Assembly: GCA_001898255.1 (NCBI GenBank)
Contig: MKTK01000038.1
Span: 437,229 to 501,228, forward strand
Direction: 5' to 3'
From: Chryseobacterium sp. 39-10
Lineage (GTDB): Bacteria; Bacteroidota; Bacteroidia; Flavobacteriales; Weeksellaceae
DNA length: 64,000 bases
The notes under the pieces are model-generated. The model was not told the origin of the DNA. It did no database searches and saw only the letters and a program-made list of their open reading frames with translations. The translations under genes were made by a program, and so were the position numbers. Of this stretch, positions 35,401 through 43,831 are shown one piece after another. Every line of letters starts with the position of its first letter. The first letter of the stretch is position 1.

Positions 35401-35570
35401 ATGCTTGTTCTACGGGATCAATGAAGTTTGGAGATATGAATGACAAGGGATCGGCCGTGAGATCACTGTATGGAAGCAACAGAAGATACACCTTACTGGA
35501 AGAAATCGGAACAAAACCAAACGTTTTCTACCACACCAAAGTAAGAAACAGAAAAGAAAATAACGTTTAA
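32466..35570 (+). CDS. actB: Alternative complex III subunit ActB, molybdopterin-like and Fe-S protein
   Basis: A Tat-type segment SRRDFLKLLGFSTAAVTLAAC lies near residue 55; the window does not show whether it is exported through Tat or lipidated. The middle ~600 residues resemble a molybdopterin oxidoreductase fold without obvious cofactor ligands, as is known for ActB. The C-terminal part is a four-cluster ferredoxin domain with CTGCGACIIAC, CQHCNHAPCETVCP, CIGTRYCANNCPYKVRR and CSMCIQ. The 1034-residue length fits ActB. It passes electrons within the complex to the haem subunits. Confidence 0.92.
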   Translation: MASNKIQFRSIHELEDPTLTGRLAQKEFLEEIPVDEKTSEVKSNEPEQSGTSRRDFLKLLGFSTAAVTLAACEAPVIKTIPYVVKPHEIIPGVPNYYASTYFDGYDFASVLVKTREGRPIKIEPNPMANALGKTNARAQAAVLSLYDNDKVKQPKLDGKDETFDKVDDFVINGLSSAQASGKKIVVLSHSFPSPTFKKLFGDFKAKYPTAELVTYDAVPYSAALDAAQEVFGQRALPVYDLSKTQLVVSFQADFLGDFNGGSLESSYVAARKPGADMLRHIQVESNMSLTGANADTRIQLKPSLVNKVLVEVYNGLNGGAVSKEANELVKELQAKGSNAVVFADGSKAAHVLAHLINQKLGSSAFTGKANLLKEFDAARYQEFLSWMNAGQVGVLVTNNVNPIYSNNKGENFKALVAKVPTVVAVTDKKNEMYKAAKAVIPVANWLESWGDMTPQTGVYTLMQPTIQKIYKSRQIEDSLLVWMNGKGNAANNYYDYLKANAATLIGDTTFNKALYNGILEGGSAVTLAYTGGNGAQAATELAGFKPSDLELVLYTKTAMGDGTQANNPWLQELPDPITRMTWDNYLTISPKDAKRLGIKNDLNARMQLDGSVVNLTANGVTIKNVPVFVQPGQAEGSLGLALGYGKKDSGKVAETGVNAYPLFDGSNTVLSNVTIEKTGDDHEFAGMQLQNTLMGRYEIAREVSLDTFLNVKFDDEKNGWNKPLEYHTLGGAMPAGKVDLWDAFDDTDGPHFNLSIDLNSCTGCGACIIACQAENNVPVVGKEEVRMSRDMFWLRIDRYYTTDIPANLDKNKDGKLSQQEAVDGGLDVPGMYGSFLNKESGILNHPADNPDVIFQPVMCQHCNHAPCETVCPVAATSHGKQGQNQMAYNRCIGTRYCANNCPYKVRRFNWFTYNLNDKFDYNQNNDLGRMVLNPDVVVRTRGVMEKCSMCIQMTQNTILEAKKEGRVVKDGEFSTACVNACSTGSMKFGDMNDKGSAVRSLYGSNRRYTLLEEIGTKPNVFYHTKVRNRKENNV

Positions 35571-35588
35571 ATAATAAATAGGTAAAAA

Positions 35589-36986
35589 ATGTCAGGACAT
35601 TACGAAGCTCCGATAAGGGAACCTTTAATTATTGGTCACAAAACTTATCATGATATTTCAGAAGATATCGCAAGACCTATCGAAGAAAGAGCCGGTAAAC
35701 TCTGGTGGGTTTCATTTTGGATTGCGCTGGTACTATTCATTTACGGATTCGGGTGTATTGCCTACACCATTGGAACCGGAATCGGTGCATGGGGACTCAA
35801 CAGAACCAATAACTGGGGATGGGATATTACCAACTTCGTTTGGTGGGTAGGTATCGGTCACGCCGGAACACTTATTTCGGCCGTACTATTACTATTTAGA
35901 CAACGATGGAGAATGTCGGTAAACCGGTCTGCAGAAGCGATGACCATCTTTGCGGTAGTGCAAGCGGCAATTTTCCCTGTGATCCACATGGGTAGAGTTT
36001 GGGTAGGGTATTGGGTATTTCCTTTGCCTAACCAGTTCGGTACACTTTGGACCAACTTCAACTCGCCATTGCTTTGGGACGTATTTGCGATTTCAACATA
36101 TTTCTCGGTTTCTACCGTGTTCTGGTTTATGGGGTTAATTCCCGATTTTGCAATGATTCGTGACCGTGCAAAAACACCTTGGACCAAAAGAATTTACACC
36201 TTCCTTGCCTTCGGATGGGGTGGTAAAGCAAAGCATTGGCAAAGATTCGAGGAACTGTCACTCGTTTTGGCAGGTTTGGCAACGCCACTTGTATTCTCGG
36301 TGCACACCACAGTATCCTTCGACTTTGCTACTTCGGTAATTAAAGGATGGCACTCTACCATTTATCCTCCGTATTTCGTTGCTGGAGCAATTTTCTCAGG
36401 ATTTGCAATGGTACAAACCTTATTGTTAGTCGCCAGAAAAGTTTGTCATCTTGAGGAGTACATCACCATGTATCACATCGAAATTATGAACATCGTAATT
36501 GTGGTGACAGGAGGTATGGTAACCGTGGCTTACGCTACTGAATATTTTATCGCATGGTATTCCGGATCAAGATATGAAGATTTCACTTATCTTTCTCCAG
36601 GAGCCGCAACAGGACCTTATTGGTGGGCATTTTGGGCATTGATCATCTGCAACCTCGTTGTTCCTGCTTCTTTCTGGTTTAAAAAATTGAGAACCAATAT
36701 CATTTGGACTTTCATCGTTGCGTTGATCATCAACATCGGGATGTGGTTTGAAAGATTCGATATTATCGTAATCAACATTGCTAGAGATTACTTGCCATCA
36801 TCATGGACCATGTTTAAACCAACCATCATTGATGTAGGCGTATATTTGGGAACAATCGGGTTCTTCTCTGTGTTATTCCTGCTGTATGCAAGAACTTTCC
36901 CTGTCATTGCACAAGCGGAATTGAAAAGTATTTTGAAAATTTCAGGTGAAACTTATAAAGCAAAAGAAGAAGATGAGCACCACTAA
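35589..36986 (+). CDS. actC: Alternative complex III subunit ActC (NrfD-like quinol-binding membrane protein)
   Basis: This 465-residue protein has about ten membrane helices and belongs to the NrfD/PsrC family. It starts YEAPIREPLIIGHKTYHDI and contains WWVGIGHAGTLISAVLLLFR and IGVWRSSWTM-type helices with conserved His and Asp in the quinol region. It should bind and oxidise menaquinol in the cytoplasmic membrane. It is 18 bp after actB and its 3' end overlaps the start of actD by 14 bp. Confidence 0.92.
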   Translation: MSGHYEAPIREPLIIGHKTYHDISEDIARPIEERAGKLWWVSFWIALVLFIYGFGCIAYTIGTGIGAWGLNRTNNWGWDITNFVWWVGIGHAGTLISAVLLLFRQRWRMSVNRSAEAMTIFAVVQAAIFPVIHMGRVWVGYWVFPLPNQFGTLWTNFNSPLLWDVFAISTYFSVSTVFWFMGLIPDFAMIRDRAKTPWTKRIYTFLAFGWGGKAKHWQRFEELSLVLAGLATPLVFSVHTTVSFDFATSVIKGWHSTIYPPYFVAGAIFSGFAMVQTLLLVARKVCHLEEYITMYHIEIMNIVIVVTGGMVTVAYATEYFIAWYSGSRYEDFTYLSPGAATGPYWWAFWALIICNLVVPASFWFKKLRTNIIWTFIVALIINIGMWFERFDIIVINIARDYLPSSWTMFKPTIIDVGVYLGTIGFFSVLFLLYARTFPVIAQAELKSILKISGETYKAKEEDEHH

Positions 36987-37494
36987 AAGAATATACGGTA
37001 TTTATGCCGACGACGACGATTTATTGAACGGCGTTCATGCTTGTAACGACAAAGGAATTGCCATTGCAGAAGTATACACTCCATTTCCAGTTCATGGTCT
37101 TGATAAAGCTTTAGGATTAAAGAAAACACGAATTTCGGATGCGGCATTTTTGTATGCAGTATATGGAATTACCATTGGTACTTTAGTGACTTGGTATACG
37201 ATGAATCATGACTGGCCACAGAATATTGGTGGTAAACCATCGTTCGACTGGGCACATAACATGCCTGCTTTCGTGGTACCAATGTTTGAATTGATGGTAT
37301 TTTGTGCGGCGCACATGATGTCGCTTACCTTCTTGGTAAGAAATAAAATGTATCCTGCATGTCCTCCACAAAATCCGGATCCACGAACCACTGATGATAA
37401 GTTCATGATGGAGTTTGTCACCGATAATGTAGAGGCCGTAAAACAGATACTTATCGATACCGGAGTGGAAGAAATAACTGTAAAAGATGCTTAA
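36973..37494 (+). CDS. actD: Alternative complex III subunit ActD (DUF3341)
   Basis: The ATG at 36973 gives MSTTKRIYGIYADDDDLL, the normal DUF3341 start. It lies inside the end of actC, so the two are translationally coupled; the further upstream ATG at 36946 is rejected. The 174-residue protein has the cytoplasmic N-terminal domain and two membrane helices (about 60-80 and 95-118). ActD stabilises the complex next to ActC. Confidence 0.9.
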   Translation: MSTTKRIYGIYADDDDLLNGVHACNDKGIAIAEVYTPFPVHGLDKALGLKKTRISDAAFLYAVYGITIGTLVTWYTMNHDWPQNIGGKPSFDWAHNMPAFVVPMFELMVFCAAHMMSLTFLVRNKMYPACPPQNPDPRTTDDKFMMEFVTDNVEAVKQILIDTGVEEITVKDA

Positions 37495-37498
37495 CACC

Positions 37499-38203
37499 AT
37501 GACAAAGAATATATTTAAAATTACAGCAATCTTAGGTTTTGCCGCAATTTCCTTGAGTTCTTGCAGTAAGGAGAATCCGCCCTTGGTTTATTTTCCAGAT
37601 ATGTATTTTCCTGTTGCTTATGATCCTTTGATGAAAGCACAAGATGCTTACTCAAAACATGATAATGAGATTCCGGCATTTGTGGAACATAACGGTGCCA
37701 CGGGATTAAGCCCGGTAGACGGAACCGTTGCACAAAACAAAGAGGGTGTGGTGGAAGAAGCTGCCAATTCGAAGATGACCACCGACCAATACAACGCTGG
37801 TTACGATGCGTCCAAACTAGAAATCACTTCACCACTTGATCCTGCCAACAAAGCAAAAGATATTGAGCGAGGCAAAGATCTTTTCAATAAAACCTGTGCT
37901 GCGTGCCACGGCGTTGGTGGTGATGGGCAAGGACCTATCGTTGTGAGCGGTGCCTATTCGGGAGTGCCCAATTATAAAGACAGAGAAATTACTGTAGGTT
38001 CCGTACATTATGTACTTACCCATGGTAGAAATTCAATGGGATCTTATGCTGGTCAACTTAAACCGGGGGACCGATGGAGAGTAGCGATGTATGTAATGGA
38101 TGCTTTTAAAGCCACTGCCGCAGTTGCCACTACTGCCACTACTCCTGCTGCCCCAGAAGCTGCCGTGCCTGCTGCTAACGTAACACCCAGTGCTAAAAAA
38201 TAA
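37499..38203 (+). CDS. actE: Alternative complex III subunit ActE, monohaem cytochrome c lipoprotein
   Basis: The ATG at 37499 gives a lipoprotein signal ending LSSC (Cys at residue ~22), so the protein is anchored in the membrane. A single haem site CAACH lies near residue 133 with a Met ligand expected further on (around NSMGSY). The segment YFPDMYFPVAYDP at the N-terminus is typical of ActE. The C-terminal tail is Ala/Thr/Pro-rich and probably flexible. It likely passes electrons out of the complex. Overlaps the actD region by a few bases only. Confidence 0.9.
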   Translation: MTKNIFKITAILGFAAISLSSCSKENPPLVYFPDMYFPVAYDPLMKAQDAYSKHDNEIPAFVEHNGATGLSPVDGTVAQNKEGVVEEAANSKMTTDQYNAGYDASKLEITSPLDPANKAKDIERGKDLFNKTCAACHGVGGDGQGPIVVSGAYSGVPNYKDREITVGSVHYVLTHGRNSMGSYAGQLKPGDRWRVAMYVMDAFKATAAVATTATTPAAPEAAVPAANVTPSAKK

Positions 38204-38216
38204 AAAGAATTAAGAA

Positions 38217-39548
38217 ATGTATAGTTTTTCACCGAAATTAAGATTATATTCAGTCATATTGATCGTTGTGGGATTGGTGCTTTTTGGAGCTGGTTATTTC
38301 ATGAATCATGGGCTAGACGATGTAAAAATTGAACACCTGATGGAAGCAGCACACTCCGGTGGGCACAGTGCACCAAGTCATTCCAGTGAGATGGTGGGTC
38401 CTCAGGATCACGCTGCTCATTTGGAACATGCCAAATTGCAGGTACACAATCAGCCATTAGCTGCGGTGCATACCATTGCAGTATTTCTTTTTGCTCTTAG
38501 CTGCTGCGCACTGTTTTTCTATAGTATCCAAAATGCAGCACATGCAGGGTGGCCTATTATTATTTTAAGAGTGATGGAAGCTATTGCTTCCTATATACCT
38601 TGGGGTGGAGCCGTTCTTATTATCATTATGATTTTGAACGTAACGCATAATGGCCATCTTTTCCATTGGATGGATGCCAGTCTTACCACACCGGGTGATT
38701 CCCATTTTGATCCTATTCTTTACGAGAAAAAGTTATTTTTGAATATCCCTTTTTATGCCATTCGAACCATTATTTATGTAGTTGGAGCTTCTTTCTTCGC
38801 ATGGAAATTGAAATCACTTTCTAAGAAGGTGGACGAAACAAAAAGTAGAAAGGTTTATGCGAGCTATTATAGCTGGAGTGTGGGATACATCGCTTTCTTC
38901 GGTTTTGCTTCTGCAGCTTGGGCTTGGGATTGGTTGATGTCAATCGACCCGCACTGGTATTCAACCATGTACATTTGGTATGCCATGGTGAGTGCTTTGG
39001 CATCTTCAATTGCCGTAATTATTCTGATCAGTGTTTACCTTAAAAAAGCAGGATATTTACCACAATTCAATGATAATCATTTGCACGACTTGGGCGTTTT
39101 TCTTTTTGCTACCAGTATGCTTTGGACATACACATGGTTTGCCCAGTTCATGCTTTATTGGTATGCGAATATTCCAGAAGAGGTCAACTATTTCTTTGGA
39201 AGATTCCAATATTATAGCGAAACTTTCCTACCGGTAATGATTTTTGTTTTCCTTATCCCACTTTTGGTTTTGGTAAGTTCAAGTATTAAACGAAATTATA
39301 AAGTGGTGACCACAATGGCCGTGATCGTTGTATTGGGACAATGGGTTAATTATTTTAACATGGTGATGCCAGGTACCGTGGGTCCTTATTGGAAAACGCC
39401 ATCTGGTTTTTTACTGACTTTTGGAGCTCTCATTCTTTTTATCGGTTTATTTGTACTGATTGTGATGACAGCATTATCCAAGTTAAAACTAATTCCTACA
39501 GGAAACCCATTCTTGAAAGAATCAGAAATATATGAGTATCCTTTCTAG
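38217..39548 (+). CDS. actF: Alternative complex III subunit ActF (NrfD-like membrane protein)
   Basis: The 443-residue protein has ten membrane helices of the ActF/NrfD type, with the conserved WAWDWLMSIDPHWYSTMY segment. A His-rich loop (about residues 42-82, with HSGGHSAPSH and DHAAHLEHAKLQVH) lies between helices 1 and 2 and is not part of the core family pattern. ActF is the second quinol-type membrane subunit and may form a proton path. It ends the operon; in many relatives coxB and coxA follow, but a terminator does here. Confidence 0.9.
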   Translation: MYSFSPKLRLYSVILIVVGLVLFGAGYFMNHGLDDVKIEHLMEAAHSGGHSAPSHSSEMVGPQDHAAHLEHAKLQVHNQPLAAVHTIAVFLFALSCCALFFYSIQNAAHAGWPIIILRVMEAIASYIPWGGAVLIIIMILNVTHNGHLFHWMDASLTTPGDSHFDPILYEKKLFLNIPFYAIRTIIYVVGASFFAWKLKSLSKKVDETKSRKVYASYYSWSVGYIAFFGFASAAWAWDWLMSIDPHWYSTMYIWYAMVSALASSIAVIILISVYLKKAGYLPQFNDNHLHDLGVFLFATSMLWTYTWFAQFMLYWYANIPEEVNYFFGRFQYYSETFLPVMIFVFLIPLLVLVSSSIKRNYKVVTTMAVIVVLGQWVNYFNMVMPGTVGPYWKTPSGFLLTFGALILFIGLFVLIVMTALSKLKLIPTGNPFLKESEIYEYPF

Positions 39549-39572
39549 AGGTAAAACTTCATCTTTACATAT

Positions 39573-39600
39573 AATCCCGGCTTTATGTCGGGATTTTTTA
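39573..39600 (+). terminator. Terminator of the alternative complex III operon
   Basis: AATCCCG (39573-39579) pairs with CGGGATT (39589-39595) and a T-run follows. Confidence 0.85.
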
Positions 39601-39608
39601 TAAATTTG
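39601..39608 (+). promoter_or_regulatory. -7 element TAAATTTG before the DUF6694-like lipoprotein gene
   Basis: Matches TAnnTTTG, directly after the actF terminator, 16 bp before the ATG at 39625. Confidence 0.5.
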
Positions 39609-39624
39609 CGATAAACCCATTGTA

Positions 39625-40788
39625 ATGAAAAAATCAGTTTTATTGCTGCTGATGTTCCTGCTTATTGTGGCATGTAAAAAAGACAAGGTAGATGCCACCA
39701 ATCCTAAGGCCTTCCAGTCGAGCATCAATGATATGGCATCTAGTTTAAATACGTTGCAGCAGGTCAAGTTCAATGAGGCACTGTACATCCTGAAAACCTT
39801 CGGTGTTGATGCAGATGGTGAAGAAAATGAGATACGCGCATTGGGAAAATTAATTAACGGGATGAAAGTGCCGGGAATTCTCGCATTGGCCGATCAGGTT
39901 GCCCAGCGAAACGGTATCGAATGGACAAGTACAGGGCCACCTTCTTTGGGTGAAATGAATATTTTTGGAAACGAAACCGCAAAAGAGTCTGATCCCAATG
40001 ATATCGCAGCAAAATCGCTGAATATTGGGGTGCAGCCCGTGGGCACATCGGATGTACTGGCAGCACAGGCATTAGCAATAATTCCGAGACTTGTGGATGG
40101 CAACGGAAGTAATGTTTCGTTTAGCGGTGCGGCATTAGAAACTATCATGGAAGTTTTTAGCGGAGGAAATAAAATTTTAACGGCTAAGAACCTTATGCAG
40201 GACAATAATTTTAAAGGATTTAATCTGAAGTTTTCATCACTTCCTGCACAAAAGGTGATCGACAATAAAATTGATATTACGGTTTCGGTGAAGACGACCA
40301 AAAACACGTTCAAAATGTCGAAAATAGGTGTTGATGTTAATCCCAAGGCACTTCTGTTGCCACAAACCGAATCAGATTTGAGTACAGAGAATGCGGAATC
40401 AACTTTGCCTGACGCCGCTGCTCCAGATAACGCAACCGACAACGTCACGCCCGCAGCAAACACCAAACCTGTGGCCGATCCGAAGACGAGCGTAACCAAG
40501 TTTCTGAACAGTTTAGGGTCGCAGAATTTTCGGTCTGCTTACGACGCTGCAGATAATCCTAACTGGGGTTCTTATGATACTTTTGCCAATCCGACCTCTG
40601 GGTTTGGCGGTGTAAAAAACATCAATGTAAAAAATGTTTCCACCAATAGTACCTCAGGAAGTGCGGCAACTGTAAATGCGACTTATGATGTTACTGATAA
40701 AGACGGAAAAACCACCGCTTTACATGTTACTTTCGGACTGAAAAACATTAACGGAGAATGGAAAATCTCAAGCTATAAAATCAATTAG
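39625..40788 (+). CDS. Two-domain lipoprotein (DUF6694-like N-terminus)
   Basis: The signal ends LLIVAC (Cys17 approx.). The N-terminal half (about 25-245) begins with DATNPKAFQSSINDMASSL, resembling DUF6694-type lipoproteins. A Pro/Asp/Ala-rich linker follows (about 250-295), and the C-terminal ~95 residues look like an NTF2/DUF4878-like domain with the closing NGEWKISSYKIN. Function is unknown. It ends one base before the apt start codon, so the two are probably co-transcribed. Confidence 0.72.
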   Translation: MKKSVLLLLMFLLIVACKKDKVDATNPKAFQSSINDMASSLNTLQQVKFNEALYILKTFGVDADGEENEIRALGKLINGMKVPGILALADQVAQRNGIEWTSTGPPSLGEMNIFGNETAKESDPNDIAAKSLNIGVQPVGTSDVLAAQALAIIPRLVDGNGSNVSFSGAALETIMEVFSGGNKILTAKNLMQDNNFKGFNLKFSSLPAQKVIDNKIDITVSVKTTKNTFKMSKIGVDVNPKALLLPQTESDLSTENAESTLPDAAAPDNATDNVTPAANTKPVADPKTSVTKFLNSLGSQNFRSAYDAADNPNWGSYDTFANPTSGFGGVKNINVKNVSTNSTSGSAATVNATYDVTDKDGKTTALHVTFGLKNINGEWKISSYKIN

Positions 40789-40789
40789 A

Positions 40790-41326
40790 ATGTCGAATCC
40801 ACAACTGACTCAAAAATTAGAACAAACCATACAAAATATTCCGGATTTTCCTAAACCAGGTATTCAGTTCAAAGATATTACGCCCATCTTTTTGGATCCG
40901 CAACTTTATGAAGAAGTTATTGCCGATATGGCCAACTTCAGCAGAGGCAAAATTGATGTGGTATGCGGAATCGAAAGCCGCGGATATTTATTTGGAATCG
41001 CCATTGCAGTGGCATTACAGGTTCCATTTATTTTGATTAGAAAGAAAGGCAAATTGCCGCCACCTTTCGTAGCTCAAGAATATGATCTGGAATATGGCTC
41101 GGCAGAAATCGAGATGAGAACCGGCCAACTAAAACCCGGCCAACGGGTGTTGATTCATGATGATTTACTGGCAACAGGAGGAACTACAGAAGCTGCGGCA
41201 AAGCTGGTAGAGAAGCAAGGTGGAGAAGTGGCGCAGTTTAGTTTTTTAATTGGCCTGAAAGACCTCCACGGAACCGATCGGCTTCAGCAATTCAATGCAG
41301 AAATTCATCAGGTGCTAGAATACTAA
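40790..41326 (+). CDS. apt: Adenine phosphoribosyltransferase
   Basis: Apt salvages adenine to AMP with PRPP. The 178-residue protein has IPDFPKPGIQFKDITPIF, the GIESRGYLFGIAIA segment, the flexible loop KKGKLPPP and the PRPP motif VLIHDDLLATGGT. All are normal for Apt. It follows the lipoprotein gene with a 1-bp gap, and no further gene is in the unit. Confidence 0.96.
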   Translation: MSNPQLTQKLEQTIQNIPDFPKPGIQFKDITPIFLDPQLYEEVIADMANFSRGKIDVVCGIESRGYLFGIAIAVALQVPFILIRKKGKLPPPFVAQEYDLEYGSAEIEMRTGQLKPGQRVLIHDDLLATGGTTEAAAKLVEKQGGEVAQFSFLIGLKDLHGTDRLQQFNAEIHQVLEY

Positions 41327-41378
41327 TAGTGCTTCACCTCTTTAAAACAATGAAGAGGACGGAATATTTGAACAATAT

Positions 41379-41409
41379 TTTGTATATCGTTCAAAAACAG
41401 TTAAATTTG
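41379..41409 (+). promoter_or_regulatory. Promoter of the TPR protein-ribH unit
   Basis: TTTG (41379-41382) and TAAATTTG (41402-41409) are exactly 19 bp apart, the best consensus match in the window. Confidence 0.8.
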
Positions 41410-41431
41410 CACTCAATTTTTTAAACCGATT

Positions 41432-42142
41432 ATGGCAAAATTCAATAGAAAACCCAATAGAAAAGATTTGGAAGGAAAGGAAACGGTAGAAGTTTTCAAA
41501 GATCTTGATAAAACAGCTTTTGATACCGAACAGTTTTTGGAAAAACATTCTAAAACACTCATCACTGTTTTCTCAGTATTGGTATTGGCGGTTTTAGGAT
41601 ATTTTGCGTTCCAGCAGTTCTATTTGGCTCCAAGGAATGAAGAAGCAACAATGAGTTATCTGGCTGCACAGAAAAACCTGGCAGACGGAAAAGAAGACTT
41701 AGCTTTGGGAGGAAAATCTGCAGCGAACCCTGGATATTTAGGAACTTATAACGATTTCTCCGGAACTAAAGTGGGGAAACTTTCTGCTTATAATGCAGGT
41801 CTTATTAAATTTAAAGAAGGAAAATTTCAGGAAGCATACGATTTGCTCGATAAATTCTCTTCAGACAACAAAACGTTGATGGCATTAAAGTATGGTGCAA
41901 TGGCAGATTGCCAGTCGAACCTGAACAAGAATGATGATGCACTTTCTTTATTGGATAAAGCATCAACAGCATCCGATGATCCTTACACATCTTACTACTT
42001 CACCAGAAAAGCGGGAATTGTTGCTTTGGCTCAGAAAAAGAATGCAGATGCAAAAAAATACTTTTCTACCATTGACGAAAAATATAAGGATTATGACAAT
42101 GGAATGTCGGATGCCTATATTGAAATGGTAAAATACTACTAA
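41432..42142 (+). CDS. Membrane-anchored tetratricopeptide-repeat protein
   Basis: The 236-residue protein has a short basic cytoplasmic N-terminus, one membrane helix (about 43-63) and a C-terminal region with three or four TPR-like helix pairs. Examples are YNAGLIKFKEGKFQEAYDLL and LMALKYGAMADCQSNLNKND. The topology is that of YfgM-type anchored TPR proteins, which chaperone or scaffold other proteins. No partner can be named. It precedes ribH by 70 bp. Confidence 0.82.
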   Translation: MAKFNRKPNRKDLEGKETVEVFKDLDKTAFDTEQFLEKHSKTLITVFSVLVLAVLGYFAFQQFYLAPRNEEATMSYLAAQKNLADGKEDLALGGKSAANPGYLGTYNDFSGTKVGKLSAYNAGLIKFKEGKFQEAYDLLDKFSSDNKTLMALKYGAMADCQSNLNKNDDALSLLDKASTASDDPYTSYYFTRKAGIVALAQKKNADAKKYFSTIDEKYKDYDNGMSDAYIEMVKYY

Positions 42143-42212
42143 AAATAGGGTTAGCGTTTCCGTTATCAAGAGATGATCATGAGACGTTCTTAATTTTTTT
42201 AAAAACATAAAA

Positions 42213-42728
42213 ATGGCTACAGTAAATCTTTCAGATTACCAACCATTGCAAATTGATGATGCCGGTTCCTTCAGAATCGGTATTGTTGTTTCCGAATGGA
42301 ACGGTTTCATTACCCATCATCTTCGTGATGGTGCGTTAGAAATTTTAGATAAGGAAGGCGTGAAGCCCGAAAATATTCAACTCTTTAGTGTTCCAGGTGC
42401 TTTTGAGCTCAATTATGCTTCTATGCAACTGTGCAAGGAGAGAAAATATGATGCTGTAATTGCAATCGGCTGTGTTATACGTGGCGAAACTCCTCATTTC
42501 GATTATGTTTGCTCTGCTGTGGCACAAGGTATTAAAGACTGTAATATCCTTACCGACACGCCTACGATATTTTGTTTGCTAACAGACGATAATACCGATC
42601 AATCTATTGCCAGAAGCGGGGGAAATTTAGGAAACAAAGGAGTGGAAGCTGCAGCAACCGCACTTCAAATGATCGTTTTTAAAAGAGGACTTTCAGCCCA
42701 AAAAGGAAATATCGGTTTTGGGAAGTAA
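42213..42728 (+). CDS. ribH: 6,7-Dimethyl-8-ribityllumazine synthase
   Basis: RibH makes the last intermediate before riboflavin. The 171-residue protein shows the N-terminal VSEWNGFITHHLRDGALE, the VPGAFELNYA motif, AIGCVIRGETPHFDYV with the catalytic His, and TPTIFCLLTDDNTDQSIARSG. Conserved and complete. No FMN riboswitch was recognised upstream, and the other rib genes are elsewhere. Confidence 0.96.
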   Translation: MATVNLSDYQPLQIDDAGSFRIGIVVSEWNGFITHHLRDGALEILDKEGVKPENIQLFSVPGAFELNYASMQLCKERKYDAVIAIGCVIRGETPHFDYVCSAVAQGIKDCNILTDTPTIFCLLTDDNTDQSIARSGGNLGNKGVEAAATALQMIVFKRGLSAQKGNIGFGK

Positions 42729-42878
42729 AACCCATTATTGTTTTTGGCGAAGCCAAATCTTACTATTTTAAATGATTTAGAAATTAGATTGATTTTTCAG
42801 GGGAAGACAAAATATTTTGTACATTTAGCCATCATTATTGATGGTAGAACGAAAGTATTATTCTTAAAATATTGACTT

Positions 42879-43733
42879 ATGAAATGGACAAACGATAGAA
42901 GCCAGAATGTAGAAGACAGACGTGGCAGTGGAGGCGGCGGTGGAATGCTGGTTGGTGGTGGATTGGGAACACTGATCATTGCAGCCATTATTTTCTTCCT
43001 TGGAGGCGACCCATCTGCAATTTTATCTTCAGGAATTTCGAGTGCACCACAAACGGAGCAACGAAATCTTACCTCGGATGAGCTTAAAGTAAGAGATTTT
43101 GTCGAAATGGTGACTCGGGAAACGGAGAAAACATGGAGTGAAATTTTTCAGGATAATGGAATGCAGTACCGCGCACCCAAAGTGGTGATGTTTGAAAGTA
43201 TAACACAGTCTGGCTGTGGAACGGCTCAAGCGGCCATGGGGCCGTTTTATTGCCCTGCAGACCAAACGGTCTATATGGACATGAGTTTTTTCAAAGAATT
43301 ACAGCAAAAATTTGGCGCGAAGGTAACGGAGTTCTCTATTGCCTATGTAATGGCTCACGAAATTGGGCACCATGTGCAAACACTTTTGGGCACCACCCAG
43401 AAGGTGGATCAGTTGAGGAATAGCGGAAGATATAGCGAGGCAGAGATGAACAGAGTTTCTGTAGCAACAGAGTTGCAGGCAGATTTTTATGCCGGCGTGT
43501 GGGCGAGACAAACCGACAATCGCGAACATATTTTGGAACCAGGCGACATCGAGTCAGCTATCTCTGCTGCGGAAGCAGTAGGCGACGATAACATTCAGCG
43601 GCGTTCTCAGGGTTATGTGAACCAGGAAGGTTTTACCCATGGCAGTTCAGCGCAACGGAAAGAATGGTTTATGAAGGGCTACAACACCGGCGACATCAGA
43701 CAGGGTGACACGTTCGATGCACTTTTAAAATAA
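42879..43733 (+). CDS. ypfJ: YpfJ-family neutral zinc metallopeptidase
   Basis: The 284-residue protein has a Gly-rich basic N-terminus (RRGSGGGGG) before one membrane helix (about 24-45). The zinc motif HEIGHH lies near residue 165, and a downstream Glu in ATELQADFYAGVW may complete the site. ADQTVYMDMSFFKEL and QRRSQGYVNQEGFTHGSS are typical of the YpfJ/DUF2342-like family. The peptidase domain should face the periplasm. Substrates are unknown. Confidence 0.9.
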   Translation: MKWTNDRSQNVEDRRGSGGGGGMLVGGGLGTLIIAAIIFFLGGDPSAILSSGISSAPQTEQRNLTSDELKVRDFVEMVTRETEKTWSEIFQDNGMQYRAPKVVMFESITQSGCGTAQAAMGPFYCPADQTVYMDMSFFKELQQKFGAKVTEFSIAYVMAHEIGHHVQTLLGTTQKVDQLRNSGRYSEAEMNRVSVATELQADFYAGVWARQTDNREHILEPGDIESAISAAEAVGDDNIQRRSQGYVNQEGFTHGSSAQRKEWFMKGYNTGDIRQGDTFDALLK

Positions 43734-43736
43734 AAC

Positions 43737-43761
43737 AAACCCGGATCATTTCGGGTTTTTA
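43737..43761 (+). terminator. Terminator after the metallopeptidase gene
   Basis: AAACCCG (43737-43743) pairs with CGGGTTT (43752-43758), T-run follows. Confidence 0.85.
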
Positions 43762-43774
43762 TAATATAAAAATG

Positions 43775-43802
43775 AAGAAGCCACGAATGAACGTGGCTTC
43801 TT
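43775..43802 (-). terminator. Terminator of the small YtxH-like gene
   Basis: AAGAAGCCACG (43775-43785) pairs with CGTGGCTTCTT (43792-43802). Similar to the terminator at 48894-48919 after another small stress-type gene. Confidence 0.82.
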
Positions 43803-43831
43803 TCTAATTATTAAGAATGTGAAATTAAATC

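Noticed and set aside
39894-40499. A 201-codon minus-strand open frame opposite the DUF6694-like lipoprotein gene
   Set aside because: It is antisense to a gene with a clear lipoprotein signal and apt coupling; its translation is low-complexity Ala/Ser/Leu without recognisable motifs.
42143-42212. FMN riboswitch before ribH
   Set aside because: The 70-bp gap is too short and lacks the conserved RFN sequence elements.
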